Notes: a model not told the origin generated them from the letters alone. Numbered from the stretch's first letter, positions 1 through 8,394 are shown. The stretch is DNA of 8,394 nt from Candidatus Zixiibacteriota bacterium (GCA_003641425.1 QNAH01000109.1:1-8394), one strand, 5' to 3'. Translations and numbers: made by a program.

Positions 1-248
1 GCGCTGATTTTACCCCGGACCGATGCCAGTGATCTTTTCAGTTCCTTTGCGATGAATGATGCCGGTTTGGTCTTATACATCATGCGCAGAGTCTTGATCT
101 CATCCCTGGTCCAGGCCTTACCCATCGGTTTTTTCCTGGCTCTGGCTTTCGGTCTGGCTTTAGCCCTGGCTTTGGCCTTCGGTCTGGCTTTGGCTTTTGG
201 TCTGGCCTTGGCCTTCTTTTTCGGTTTGGCTTTCTTCTTTACTGCCAT
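1..248 (-). CDS. Partial SANT/Myb-like DNA-binding protein with Lys/Ala/Arg/Pro-rich N-terminal tail
   Basis: This gene runs leftward off the window; 82 N-terminal residues are visible and the 3' end is missing. The ATG at 248-246 follows a good Shine-Dalgarno sequence (AAAGGAG, 6 nt spacer). Residues 4-41 form a highly basic low-complexity tail containing KAKARP hexads (residues 12-17 and 18-23, then a KAKARA variant at 24-29) and shorter KARP/KARA units. From Trp46 the sequence changes to a compact three-helix pattern (WTRDEIKTL, then IAKELKRS, then VRGKIS) typical of bacterial SANT/Myb-like helix-turn-helix domains. The tail resembles histone H1-like or AlgP-like basic tails, which bind DNA non-specifically. 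A role as a nucleoid-associated or regulatory DNA-binding protein is inferred. Met42 has an AGGA 8 nt upstream and could be an internal start giving the domain without the tail. No named family was recognised with certainty. Confidence 0.8.
   Translation of the reverse strand, partial: MAVKKKAKPKKKAKARPKAKARPKAKARAKARPKARARKKPMGKAWTRDEIKTLRMMYKTKPASFIAKELKRSLASVRGKIS
135..215 (-). repeat. In-frame 18-nt tandem repeats encoding the basic tail
   Basis: Three successive 18-nt units (215-198, 197-180, 179-162) encode KAKARP, KAKARP and KAKARA. Shorter degenerate 12-nt units follow, encoding KARP and KARA. The units differ at synonymous positions (AAA/AAG, CCA/CCG, GCC/GCT), so the amino-acid pattern is better kept than the DNA. 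Such arrays commonly change length by slippage or recombination. Confidence 0.8.
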
Positions 249-576
249 TTCCCGCTCCTTTCGTTAGGCGTCGGATTTGATTATTAGGTTTAGATAATTG
301 ACGTCATATTATTGCATGAAATGTGGATTCTGCCATTAATATTTAATACGAAAATATTGTCATCCCATAATTTCATGCATCATGCAACCTGATTAATTGC
401 CCTAAAATTATTATCGACTCAAAGAAAAAAAAGTTAAAACTTTAGTGCAAGAAAAAAATTCAATAAAATAAAAAATAATTAAAATATTTTTGTACTTAGC
501 GGGAGCAATTTAAACACAAATTGAAAAAATATTGCGTATTATGTACAGTGGATATATGGATTTTGAGTTTGTGCAA
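249..576. other. AT-rich intergenic region between the SANT-like gene and uvrA 3' end
   Basis: This 328-bp gap lies downstream of uvrA and upstream of the leftward SANT-like gene, so it should hold the uvrA transcript end and the SANT-gene promoter. It is strongly AT-rich with many A and T runs, especially 420-490. No credible coding region was found. The only ordered elements seen are the TCATGCA/TGCATGA cluster (313-386) and a weak AT-only stem (338-344 with 352-358). No convincing -35/-10 pair or strong terminator could be assigned. Confidence 0.6.
313..386. repeat. TCATGCA inverted and tandem repeat cluster
   Basis: TGCATGAAAT at 313-322 is a perfect 10-bp inverted match to ATTTCATGCA at 370-379. 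A second copy of TCATGCA follows directly at 380-386, so the right arm is a tandem 7-bp repeat. The left copy lies 65 bp upstream of the SANT-like gene start. This could be an operator for that gene or a long-loop hairpin; neither is shown. Confidence 0.5.
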
Positions 577-3401
<2,825 letters not shown>

Positions 3402-3408
<7 letters not shown>

Positions 3409-3417
3409 TTCCTGTCA
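3402..3417 (-). promoter_or_regulatory. Tandem TGACAG-N4-TGACAG motif over the uvrA start
   Basis: Read on the minus strand, this stretch is TGACAG, GAAA, TGACAG: two identical hexamers with a 10-bp period, one helical turn. It covers the uvrA start codon and the base positions where a Shine-Dalgarno would lie. The same arrangement occurs in the opposite orientation at 3539-3554. Function as a protein-binding site is inferred from the repetition only. Confidence 0.35.
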
Positions 3418-3538
3418 CAATACTTTCCAAAATACGGTGTAAAAAGAGCAACCTATAATATACGATATTTGTGCCGGATCGAGTCTGTTTTTTTTGCTTT
3501 TATATAGTATTTACAGAAAAGATTGGGAATCACATTTA

Positions 3539-3554
3539 TGACAGTTTTTGACAG
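3539..3554 (+). promoter_or_regulatory. Second tandem TGACAG-N4-TGACAG motif in the uvrA/methyltransferase gap
   Basis: The plus strand reads TGACAG, TTTT, TGACAG. Hexamers and 4-nt spacing equal those at 3402-3417, but the orientation is inverted, and the two pairs are separated by 121 bp. It lies about 80 bp upstream of the -35 proposed for the DNA methyltransferase gene. A shared operator for the divergent pair is possible but unproven. Confidence 0.35.
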
Positions 3555-3635
3555 GTGGAACGGAATAGTAAGGGGGCGGAAATGGCGGATCAGATATTCA
3601 TGTTTGGCCACGCTACGGACATAAATTACTGCCCC

Positions 3636-3665
3636 TTGATATTTACCCCACAATTATGTTATATT
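3636..3665 (+). promoter_or_regulatory. Probable sigma-70-type promoter of the DNA methyltransferase gene
   Basis: TTGATA (3636-3641) and TATATT (3660-3665) are separated by 18 bp and match bacterial -35/-10 elements well. The -10 ends only 10 bp before the ATG at 3676, so transcription would begin within a few bases of the start codon. No Shine-Dalgarno sequence is present. The mRNA is probably leaderless or nearly so. Confidence 0.55.
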
Positions 3666-3675
3666 CTCCCTTAAT

Positions 3676-4503
3676 ATGGCGCAGACGAAAAGCAAAATAC
3701 ACGACCTATACAACGAAGACTGTATCGCCGGGATGGATAAACGGCTGAAGGCGAAATCGGTCGATGTGGTCGTGACCTCGCCGCCGTATAATATCGGTGT
3801 CAAATATGGCGCCTATGATGACAAAATCCCGCGTGATGAATATCTGGCATGGATCACCGAATGGGGGAGAGCGGTCAGACGAGTGCTCAAGGACGACGGC
3901 TCGCTATTTTTGAATATCGGTTCCAAACCGAGCGACCCGGAGGTGCCGTTTCAGGTTCTAGATGCTCTCAGCGACGAATTCAAACTGCAGAATGTCATCC
4001 ACTGGGTGAAGTCGATTTATATCGACTCGGAGAGTTACGGCGAAAAGACAGATATCAATGTCGGGCACTACAAGCCGATCAACAGCCCGCGTTTTTTGAA
4101 TGACGCCCATGAATATATTTTTCACCTGACCAAAAGCGGCGATGTTAAGCTCGATCGGTTATCGATCGGTGTCCCATACAAAGACAAGACCAATATAAAC
4201 CGCTGGAAAAACGGCGCTCAAAAACGCAGGTGCCGCGGTAACTGCTGGTTTATTCCGTACAAGACTATACAAAATCGGGATAAGGACCGTCCGCATCCGG
4301 CCTCGTTCCCCCCCCAACTGGCCGAAAATTGTATAAAACTGCATGGGGTCAAACCGCGCATGATGGTTCTCGATCCGTTTATGGGGCTGGGCAACAGCGG
4401 GGCGGCGTGCAGGGTTCTGAATGTGAAATTTGTCGGTTTCGAGATCGACCGGGATTATTATAACCGGGCAAAAAAGACTCTAAATGCTGTTGATAATAAA
4501 TAA
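3676..4503 (+). CDS. Solitary site-specific DNA methyltransferase (N4-cytosine/N6-adenine type)
   Basis: The protein transfers a methyl group from S-adenosylmethionine to an exocyclic amino group of a base in DNA. Catalytic motif IV is TSPPYN (34-39). The SAM-binding motif I, DPFMGLGNSG (243-252), follows near the C-terminus with FVGFEID (262-268) after it. Motif IV before motif I, with the target-recognition region between, is the beta-class order. SPPY at motif IV is more usual for N4-cytosine enzymes, while DPPY is typical of N6-adenine enzymes, so N4-cytosine is favoured but not certain. The central block contains HYKPINSPRFLNDAHEY (131-147) and RPHPASFP (215-222). The 275 residues look complete. 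No restriction endonuclease or specificity gene is nearby, so it is an orphan within this window, perhaps regulatory or protective. It is divergent from uvrA and has its own promoter. The recognition site cannot be read from sequence. Confidence 0.92.
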   Translation: MAQTKSKIHDLYNEDCIAGMDKRLKAKSVDVVVTSPPYNIGVKYGAYDDKIPRDEYLAWITEWGRAVRRVLKDDGSLFLNIGSKPSDPEVPFQVLDALSDEFKLQNVIHWVKSIYIDSESYGEKTDINVGHYKPINSPRFLNDAHEYIFHLTKSGDVKLDRLSIGVPYKDKTNINRWKNGAQKRRCRGNCWFIPYKTIQNRDKDRPHPASFPPQLAENCIKLHGVKPRMMVLDPFMGLGNSGAACRVLNVKFVGFEIDRDYYNRAKKTLNAVDNK

Positions 4504-4507
4504 ACAC

Positions 4508-4535
4508 TTGACAAAATCGACAGGCTTTTTAACTT
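4508..4535 (+). promoter_or_regulatory. Probable promoter of the SAM methyltransferase/ECF S-component pair
   Basis: A perfect TTGACA (4508-4513) is followed after 16 bp by TAACTT (4530-4535), a weaker -10; AACTTA with a 17-bp spacer is the alternative. The gap to the preceding stop codon is only 41 nt. The -10 ends 9 bp before the ATG at 4545 and no Shine-Dalgarno is present, so this transcript also appears leaderless. Confidence 0.5.
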
Positions 4536-4544
4536 ACTTCTCCA

Positions 4545-5144
4545 ATGGATAAATTGCGCAAAAAATATTTCGAGGCCTGCGCCGACGAATGGGATAAGAG
4601 CTTCACGGCCGAGGATTATGAAATCCTCTCTTTCCTGATCGATTCGTTCAATATTTCGAAAAAGGCGAAAATAGCCGACCTGGGTTGCGGGACGGGAATA
4701 ATGTTCGACATGCTTCGCCGCAAGGTCGGGTCCGACGGAATGATTGTCGGGGTCGATTTTTCAGGCCGTATGGTCAAAAAGGCGCGCCAGAATTTCCCGT
4801 TCGATAATGTTTACGAAGTCGATGGCGATGTCGAGGACCTTCCGCTACAGTCGGGTTCATTCGACATGGCGATCTCATTTGCGGCTTTTGCTCATTTTAC
4901 CAATCAGAAGAAAGTCATGGAAGAGGCCTCGCGGATTCTCAAACAGGGCGGGAAATTTCATATCATCCATCTGAGCGGCAGTAAAGAGCTTGTTGAGTTT
5001 CATCAGCAAGTCGGCGGTCCGGTCGCGCAGGATCACCTTCCGGCCGACGCCGATATGATGAAGCTGTTTGAACATGGTCATTTTCTTGATGTCAAGATAC
5101 AGGACCATCCCGGGCTTTATCTTGCTTCCGCCACCAAAGGGTAA
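4545..5144 (+). CDS. Small class I SAM-dependent methyltransferase, substrate unknown
   Basis: This 199-residue protein has the Rossmann-fold methyltransferase pattern. Motif I is ADLGCGTG (44-51), the strand-2 acidic residue is Asp71 in GVDFS, a DGDVEDLP segment (93-100) carries the post-II acidic residues, and FDMAISFAAFAHF (106-118) is motif IV-like. The shape is that of UbiE-like small-molecule methyltransferases, not DNA or rRNA enzymes. The C-terminal third, with EFHQQVGGPVAQDHLP (151-166), looks like a subfamily-specific substrate region. Its substrate is not recognised. The ECF transporter S component begins 7 nt after its stop at the preferred start, which suggests co-transcription and perhaps action on the imported compound (inference). 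The start lacks a Shine-Dalgarno and lies just downstream of a promoter. Confidence 0.88.
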   Translation: MDKLRKKYFEACADEWDKSFTAEDYEILSFLIDSFNISKKAKIADLGCGTGIMFDMLRRKVGSDGMIVGVDFSGRMVKKARQNFPFDNVYEVDGDVEDLPLQSGSFDMAISFAAFAHFTNQKKVMEEASRILKQGGKFHIIHLSGSKELVEFHQQVGGPVAQDHLPADADMMKLFEHGHFLDVKIQDHPGLYLASATKG

Positions 5145-5151
5145 ACAGGCT

Positions 5152-5664
5152 TTGGGCCCCCGTCGAATCGCCTATTCCTCTCTTTATCTCGCACTTGCCA
5201 TTCTTTTGCCGATAGTTTTTCATCAATTCGGTATTGCCGGGCGGATTTTTCTACCGATGCATATCCCGGTCCTGATCTGCGGTTTTACGGTCGGACCCGC
5301 GGCCGGGGTGCTGATCGGCCTGATTGCTCCGTTTTTGTCGCATTTAATAACGGGCATGCCGCCGGCTTACGCCGTTCCTCTGATGACCATGGAATTGCCG
5401 CTTTACGGATTGGTGGCCGGGCTGGCTTATAAAAAGATGAAGATGAATATATACCTGGCGTTGATACTGGCCATGATTGTCGGGCGGCTGACGTTTGCGC
5501 TGGGTCTGCTTCTGCTGGGTATGTTTATCGAACTGCCCTATGGTCCGCTGGAGTTTTTTGCCGCCGGAGGGGCGGTGGTCACCGGGATTCCCGGAATTAT
5601 TATCCAGATCATAGTTATCCCGCCGCTTGTGGCGGCACTGAAACGGTCCGGAAATATCTCCTGA
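5152..5664 (+). CDS. ECF transporter S component (substrate-binding membrane protein)
   Basis: S components are small membrane proteins that bind a vitamin or similar micronutrient and work with a shared energising module (EcfA, EcfA', EcfT). This protein is almost wholly hydrophobic with about six membrane segments (approximately 9-26, two within 36-66, 76-93, 99-125 and 135-162 from the chosen start). Family-like conserved stretches are LPMHIPVLICGF (34-45), LSHLITGMPP (62-71) and ELPLYG (81-86). The preferred start is TTG at 5152, giving 170 residues, with AAAGGG 10 nt upstream. An in-frame ATG at 5068 would overlap the preceding gene by 77 bp, add a non-hydrophobic extension and lacks a Shine-Dalgarno; TTG at 5122 is another option. 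No EcfA or EcfT gene is visible, so it would depend on a module encoded elsewhere. The ligand is unknown. Confidence 0.8.
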   Translation: MGPRRIAYSSLYLALAILLPIVFHQFGIAGRIFLPMHIPVLICGFTVGPAAGVLIGLIAPFLSHLITGMPPAYAVPLMTMELPLYGLVAGLAYKKMKMNIYLALILAMIVGRLTFALGLLLLGMFIELPYGPLEFFAAGGAVVTGIPGIIIQIIVIPPLVAALKRSGNIS

Positions 5665-5666
5665 AG

Positions 5667-5680
5667 CGGCCTTTTGGCCG
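5667..5680 (+). terminator. Short GC hairpin after the ECF S-component gene
   Basis: CGGCC-TTTT-GGCCG forms a perfect 5-bp stem with a 4-nt loop, beginning 2 nt after the TGA stop. No uninterrupted T-run follows (the next bases are GGAACTTATACTAATTTTC), so it is at best a weak intrinsic terminator or an mRNA 3'-end stabiliser. Confidence 0.35.
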
Positions 5681-5803
5681 GGAACTTATACTAATTTTCA
5701 AGCGTTTGTAATAAAACATTGGAAGGCTTGATAGAATATTGTTAAACTATTGGAAAATAATGAATTACGACTGCAGAAAAGTGTTAATTTTTTTGTTTGA
5801 AAA

Positions 5804-5832
5804 TTGCTTTTTGGGCATAAATTACTTATCTT
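5804..5832 (+). promoter_or_regulatory. Candidate gyrA promoter
   Basis: TTGCTT (5804-5809) and TATCTT (5827-5832) are separated by 17 bp in the AT-rich gap before gyrA. A start site about 7 bp downstream would give a leader of roughly 40 nt. An overlapping TTGAAA at 5797-5802 is an alternative -35 but has a poorer -10. The assignment rests on consensus matching only. Confidence 0.4.
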
Positions 5833-5880
5833 TAAGAGCTTAAAATAATTGACCGAAAACAGAAATTTCAGGGAATAGAA

Positions 5881-8307
5881 ATGTCGCTTAAAAGAGAAAA
5901 AATCGTCCCCATTGAACTCGAAGAGGAGATGAAAAATTCTTATCTCGATTACTCCATGTCCGTTATTACCAACCGGGCTCTGCCTGATGTCCGCGACGGT
6001 TTGAAACCATCCAATCGCCGGATTCTGGTGGCGATGAACGATCTCAAGCTGACGCCCGGACGCCCGCATCGAAAATGCGCCAAAATATCGGGTGATACCT
6101 CGGGTAACTATCATCCGCACGGCGAGCAGGTGGTTTATCCTACGCTGGTTCGTATGGCGCAGGATTTCAATATGCGCTATCCGCTGGTCGATGGACAGGG
6201 GAATTTCGGATCGATCGATGGTGACGGCGCCGCGGCCATGCGGTACACCGAAGCGAGGATGACCCCGATTGCCATGGAAATGCTGGCCGATATGGAAAAA
6301 GGGACGGTCGACATGATGCCCAACTATGATGAGACTCGCAAGGAACCTCGCGTGCTCCCGGGCAAATTTCCCAACCTGATCTGTAACGGCACTTCCGGTA
6401 TCGCGGTCGGTATGGCCTCGAATATTCCGCCGCATAATCTTGGCGAGGCGGTCGAGGCGATCAATGCGATTATCGACAACGAAGAGATCACCAACGACGA
6501 ATTGATGGAGATCATAACCGGGCCCGATTTCCCCACCGGCGGTATTATCAACGGCCGTGAGGGCATCCGCTCGGCCTATCGTACCGGACGCGGTCACCTT
6601 TCGGTCCGCGCCAAGGCGGTGACCGAAAAGCTGGCCAACGGCAAAGAATGTATTGTCGTCAACGAAATACCATTTCAGGTCAATAAATCGAATCTATTGG
6701 AAAAAATCGCCGATCTGGTTCGTGACAAAAAAGTCGATGGTATTTCCGACCTGCGTGACGAATCCGACCGTGACGGAATGCGTATTGTGGTCGAGCTTAA
6801 ACGCGATGCTCAGGCAGAGGTTGTCCTAAACCAGCTATATAAAAACACGCAGATGCAGACCACCTTCGCCATCATGATGCTGGCGCTGGTCCATGGTGTC
6901 CCAAAAGTTCTCAGCCTGAAAGAGATGCTTGTCGAATATATCGACCATCGCCATGAGGTGGTTGTCCGGCGCACACAGTTCGATCTCAACAAAGCCGAGG
7001 AGCGCGCGCATATTCTCGAGGGGTACAAGATCGCGCTGGACAATATCGACGCCGTGATCGAGCTGATCAAGAAATCAAAGGATACACCGACTGCCCGTGA
7101 TGGTTTGATGAAGAAATTCAAACTTTCGGAACGCCAGGCCAATGCCATTCTCGAGATGCGGTTGGCCCGCCTGACCGGATTGGAACGGCAGAAGATCGAG
7201 GATGAATATGTCGCGACACTCAAATTGATTGAAGAGTTGAAAGGAATTCTGGCGTCGAAACCGCGCCGCATGGCCATAATCAAAAACGAGCTGGATGAGC
7301 TTAAGAAAAAATACGCCGACCCTCGCCGAACGATGATCCAGGAAGCCGAGGAAGATTTCACTCTCGAGGATTTAATCGCTGAGGAGGATATGGTCATCAC
7401 CATCTCCCATGCCGGCTATGTCAAACGGCTGTCGATCTCGATGTACCGGCGTCAGAACCGCGGCGGACGCGGTGTGATCGGTATCGAGACCAAAGAGGAA
7501 GATTTCGCCGAACATCTCTTTGTCGCCTCGACCCACGATTATATTCTCTTCTTCTCCAACAAGGGGCGCTGTTACTGGGTCAAGGTGCATACCATCCCGA
7601 CCGGGGGACGCCTCGCCAAGGGTAAACCGATTGTCAATATGGTCGAGATGGGCAAGGGCGAGATGATCACCGCTTTCTGCAAGGTGCGTGAATTCGACGA
7701 CGAACATTTCGTGGTCATGGCCACCCGTAACGGCATTATCAAGAAAACGCCGCTTTCGAGTTTCTCCAACCCGCGCAAAGCCGGTATCAATGCCGCCAAT
7801 CTGCCGGTCGAAGACGAGCTGATCGAGGCGGCGGTGACCGACGGTACTTTCGATATCGTATTGGCCACCCGCAAGGGGCAGGCCATCAGGTTCCCTGAGG
7901 ACAAGATCCGCCCGATGGGCCGCACCGCCTACGGTGTCAAGGGGATCAACCTGGGCACCGGCGATTATACTATCGGCATGGTTGTGGTCAAGCGCGACAG
8001 CACCCTGCTGACCGTAACCGAGAACGGATACGGCAAACGCACCAATATCAGCGACTACAGGGTGACGAACCGCGGCGGAAAAGGCATAATAAACATAAAG
8101 GCCAGTGAGCGGAACGGCGAGGTGGTGTCGATCAAGGAAGTGGTGGATAAGGACGAGCTGATACTGATTACGAAAAAGGGGATCACCAACCGCCAGAGAG
8201 TGAGCAAGATATCGGTGATAAGCCGCAACACGCAGGGTGTGCGGCTGATACAGCTCGACAAGGGTGATAAGGTGATCGATGTCGCCCGGGTGGTAACGGA
8301 AGAATAG
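5881..8307 (+). CDS. gyrA: DNA gyrase subunit A
   Basis: GyrA is the breakage-reunion subunit of the A2B2 gyrase that introduces negative supercoils. The 808 residues hold the winged-helix and tower domain, with catalytic Tyr122 in AMRYTEAR, Arg121 beside it and IPPHN (172-176), followed by the six-bladed C-terminal DNA-wrapping domain. The gyrase-specific GyrA box is QNRGGRG (525-531), slightly off the usual Q(R/K)RGG(R/K)G, and a second box-like TNRGGKG lies at 729-735. These favour GyrA over ParC. Numbering matches E. coli through residue 122. The quinolone-determining segment reads HPHGEQVVYPT, so Ser83 is Gln and Asp87 is Pro. The E. coli-type tower insertion and acidic C-terminal tail are absent. 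The ATG at 5881 has AGGGA 6 nt upstream. The gene is preceded by its own candidate promoter and followed by a strong terminator, so it is probably monocistronic. No gyrB is in view. Confidence 0.97.
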   Translation: MSLKREKIVPIELEEEMKNSYLDYSMSVITNRALPDVRDGLKPSNRRILVAMNDLKLTPGRPHRKCAKISGDTSGNYHPHGEQVVYPTLVRMAQDFNMRYPLVDGQGNFGSIDGDGAAAMRYTEARMTPIAMEMLADMEKGTVDMMPNYDETRKEPRVLPGKFPNLICNGTSGIAVGMASNIPPHNLGEAVEAINAIIDNEEITNDELMEIITGPDFPTGGIINGREGIRSAYRTGRGHLSVRAKAVTEKLANGKECIVVNEIPFQVNKSNLLEKIADLVRDKKVDGISDLRDESDRDGMRIVVELKRDAQAEVVLNQLYKNTQMQTTFAIMMLALVHGVPKVLSLKEMLVEYIDHRHEVVVRRTQFDLNKAEERAHILEGYKIALDNIDAVIELIKKSKDTPTARDGLMKKFKLSERQANAILEMRLARLTGLERQKIEDEYVATLKLIEELKGILASKPRRMAIIKNELDELKKKYADPRRTMIQEAEEDFTLEDLIAEEDMVITISHAGYVKRLSISMYRRQNRGGRGVIGIETKEEDFAEHLFVASTHDYILFFSNKGRCYWVKVHTIPTGGRLAKGKPIVNMVEMGKGEMITAFCKVREFDDEHFVVMATRNGIIKKTPLSSFSNPRKAGINAANLPVEDELIEAAVTDGTFDIVLATRKGQAIRFPEDKIRPMGRTAYGVKGINLGTGDYTIGMVVVKRDSTLLTVTENGYGKRTNISDYRVTNRGGKGIINIKASERNGEVVSIKEVVDKDELILITKKGITNRQRVSKISVISRNTQGVRLIQLDKGDKVIDVARVVTEE

Positions 8308-8339
8308 ACACCCAAAAGAAATTCATATTTGATATAAAG

Positions 8340-8366
8340 CAGGAGCCTTCGGGCTTCTGTTTTTTT
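8340..8366 (+). terminator. Rho-independent terminator of gyrA
   Basis: CAGGAGCC (8340-8347) pairs with GGCTTCTG (8352-8359) over 8 bp including one G-T wobble, closed by a TTCG tetraloop, and is followed by seven T residues (8360-8366). A-rich bases upstream extend pairing with the T-tract. It lies 32 nt after the gyrA stop codon. Confidence 0.92.
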
Positions 8367-8394
8367 ATCCCTTGAATTATATTTTCTTTTTACC

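Noticed and set aside
52..267. Plus-strand 71-residue frame rich in Leu, Ala, Phe and Gly, resembling a membrane protein
   Set aside because: It is the antisense of the Lys/Ala/Arg/Pro repeat gene. The minus frame has a strong ribosome binding site and a recognisable DNA-binding domain, while the plus frame has only translated repeats.
424..445. AT-only stem (AAAGT/ACTTT) with a T-run on the minus strand as the uvrA terminator
   Set aside because: The stem has 5 bp with almost no GC and lies about 130 bp past the uvrA stop in a region full of A/T runs, so chance is enough to explain it.
3484..3516. CTGT...ACAG as a possible LexA (SOS) box upstream of uvrA
   Set aside because: The half-sites are about 24 bp apart, far from the 8-bp spacing of the enterobacterial box. 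No GAAC-N4-GTTC or GTTC-N7-GTTC was seen.
3453..3653. 66-residue minus-strand open frame in the uvrA/methyltransferase gap
   Set aside because: No Shine-Dalgarno, no recognisable domain, low-quality composition, and it overlaps the promoter elements of the flanking genes.
5698..6597. 299-residue open frame on the minus strand over the start of gyrA
   Set aside because: It lies opposite a clear gyrA coding region and its composition (rich in His, Arg, Asp and Ile) is what an antisense reading of gyrA gives. No recognisable domain or ribosome binding site.
5881..8307. Topoisomerase IV subunit A (ParC) instead of GyrA
   Set aside because: A near-canonical GyrA box, a complete six-blade C-terminal domain and overall similarity along the full length favour GyrA.

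Overview
The window reads as ordinary bacterial chromosome. It is about half GC in genes, with AT-rich gaps, and carries four housekeeping or accessory units plus one unusual partial gene at the left edge. The lineage cannot be fixed from sequence alone. A GyrA of about 808 residues with an atypical quinolone-pocket motif, mixed Shine-Dalgarno and apparently leaderless starts, and a basic-tailed SANT-like protein suggest a deeply branching, poorly cultured Gram-negative-type bacterium (FCB or PVC neighbourhood). This is inference, not identification.

Layout, left to right. (1) 1-248, minus strand: the start of a gene cut by the window edge. It encodes a Lys/Ala/Arg/Pro repeat tail joined to a Myb/SANT-like helix-turn-helix. 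(2) 249-576: an AT-rich gap with a cluster of TCATGCA repeats. (3) 577-3408, minus: a complete uvrA (nucleotide excision repair). (4) 3409-3675: the divergent uvrA/methyltransferase intergenic region, holding two tandem TGACAG-N4-TGACAG pairs in opposite orientation and a promoter that appears to give a leaderless transcript. (5) 3676-4503, plus: a solitary beta-class DNA methyltransferase with no restriction partner in view. (6) 4545-5144, plus: a small class I SAM-dependent methyltransferase behind its own promoter. It is followed 7 nt later by (7) about 5152-5664, an integral-membrane ECF transporter S component, probably co-transcribed. (8) 5881-8307, plus: a complete gyrA with its own ribosome binding site, closed by a strong UUCG-loop terminator at 8340-8366.

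Functional reading. uvrA, gyrA and the DNA methyltransferase all act on DNA, and the partial SANT-like protein is probably a chromosome-binding protein, but nothing shows that they form one system. The methyltransferase/ECF pair looks like a small uptake-and-modification operon for an unidentified substrate. No defence island, mobile element, CRISPR array, tRNA or rRNA was seen. The observations most worth following are the basic-tailed SANT protein, the paired TGACAG repeats, the Gln83/Pro87 quinolone-pocket variant of GyrA and the methyltransferase/S-component pair.
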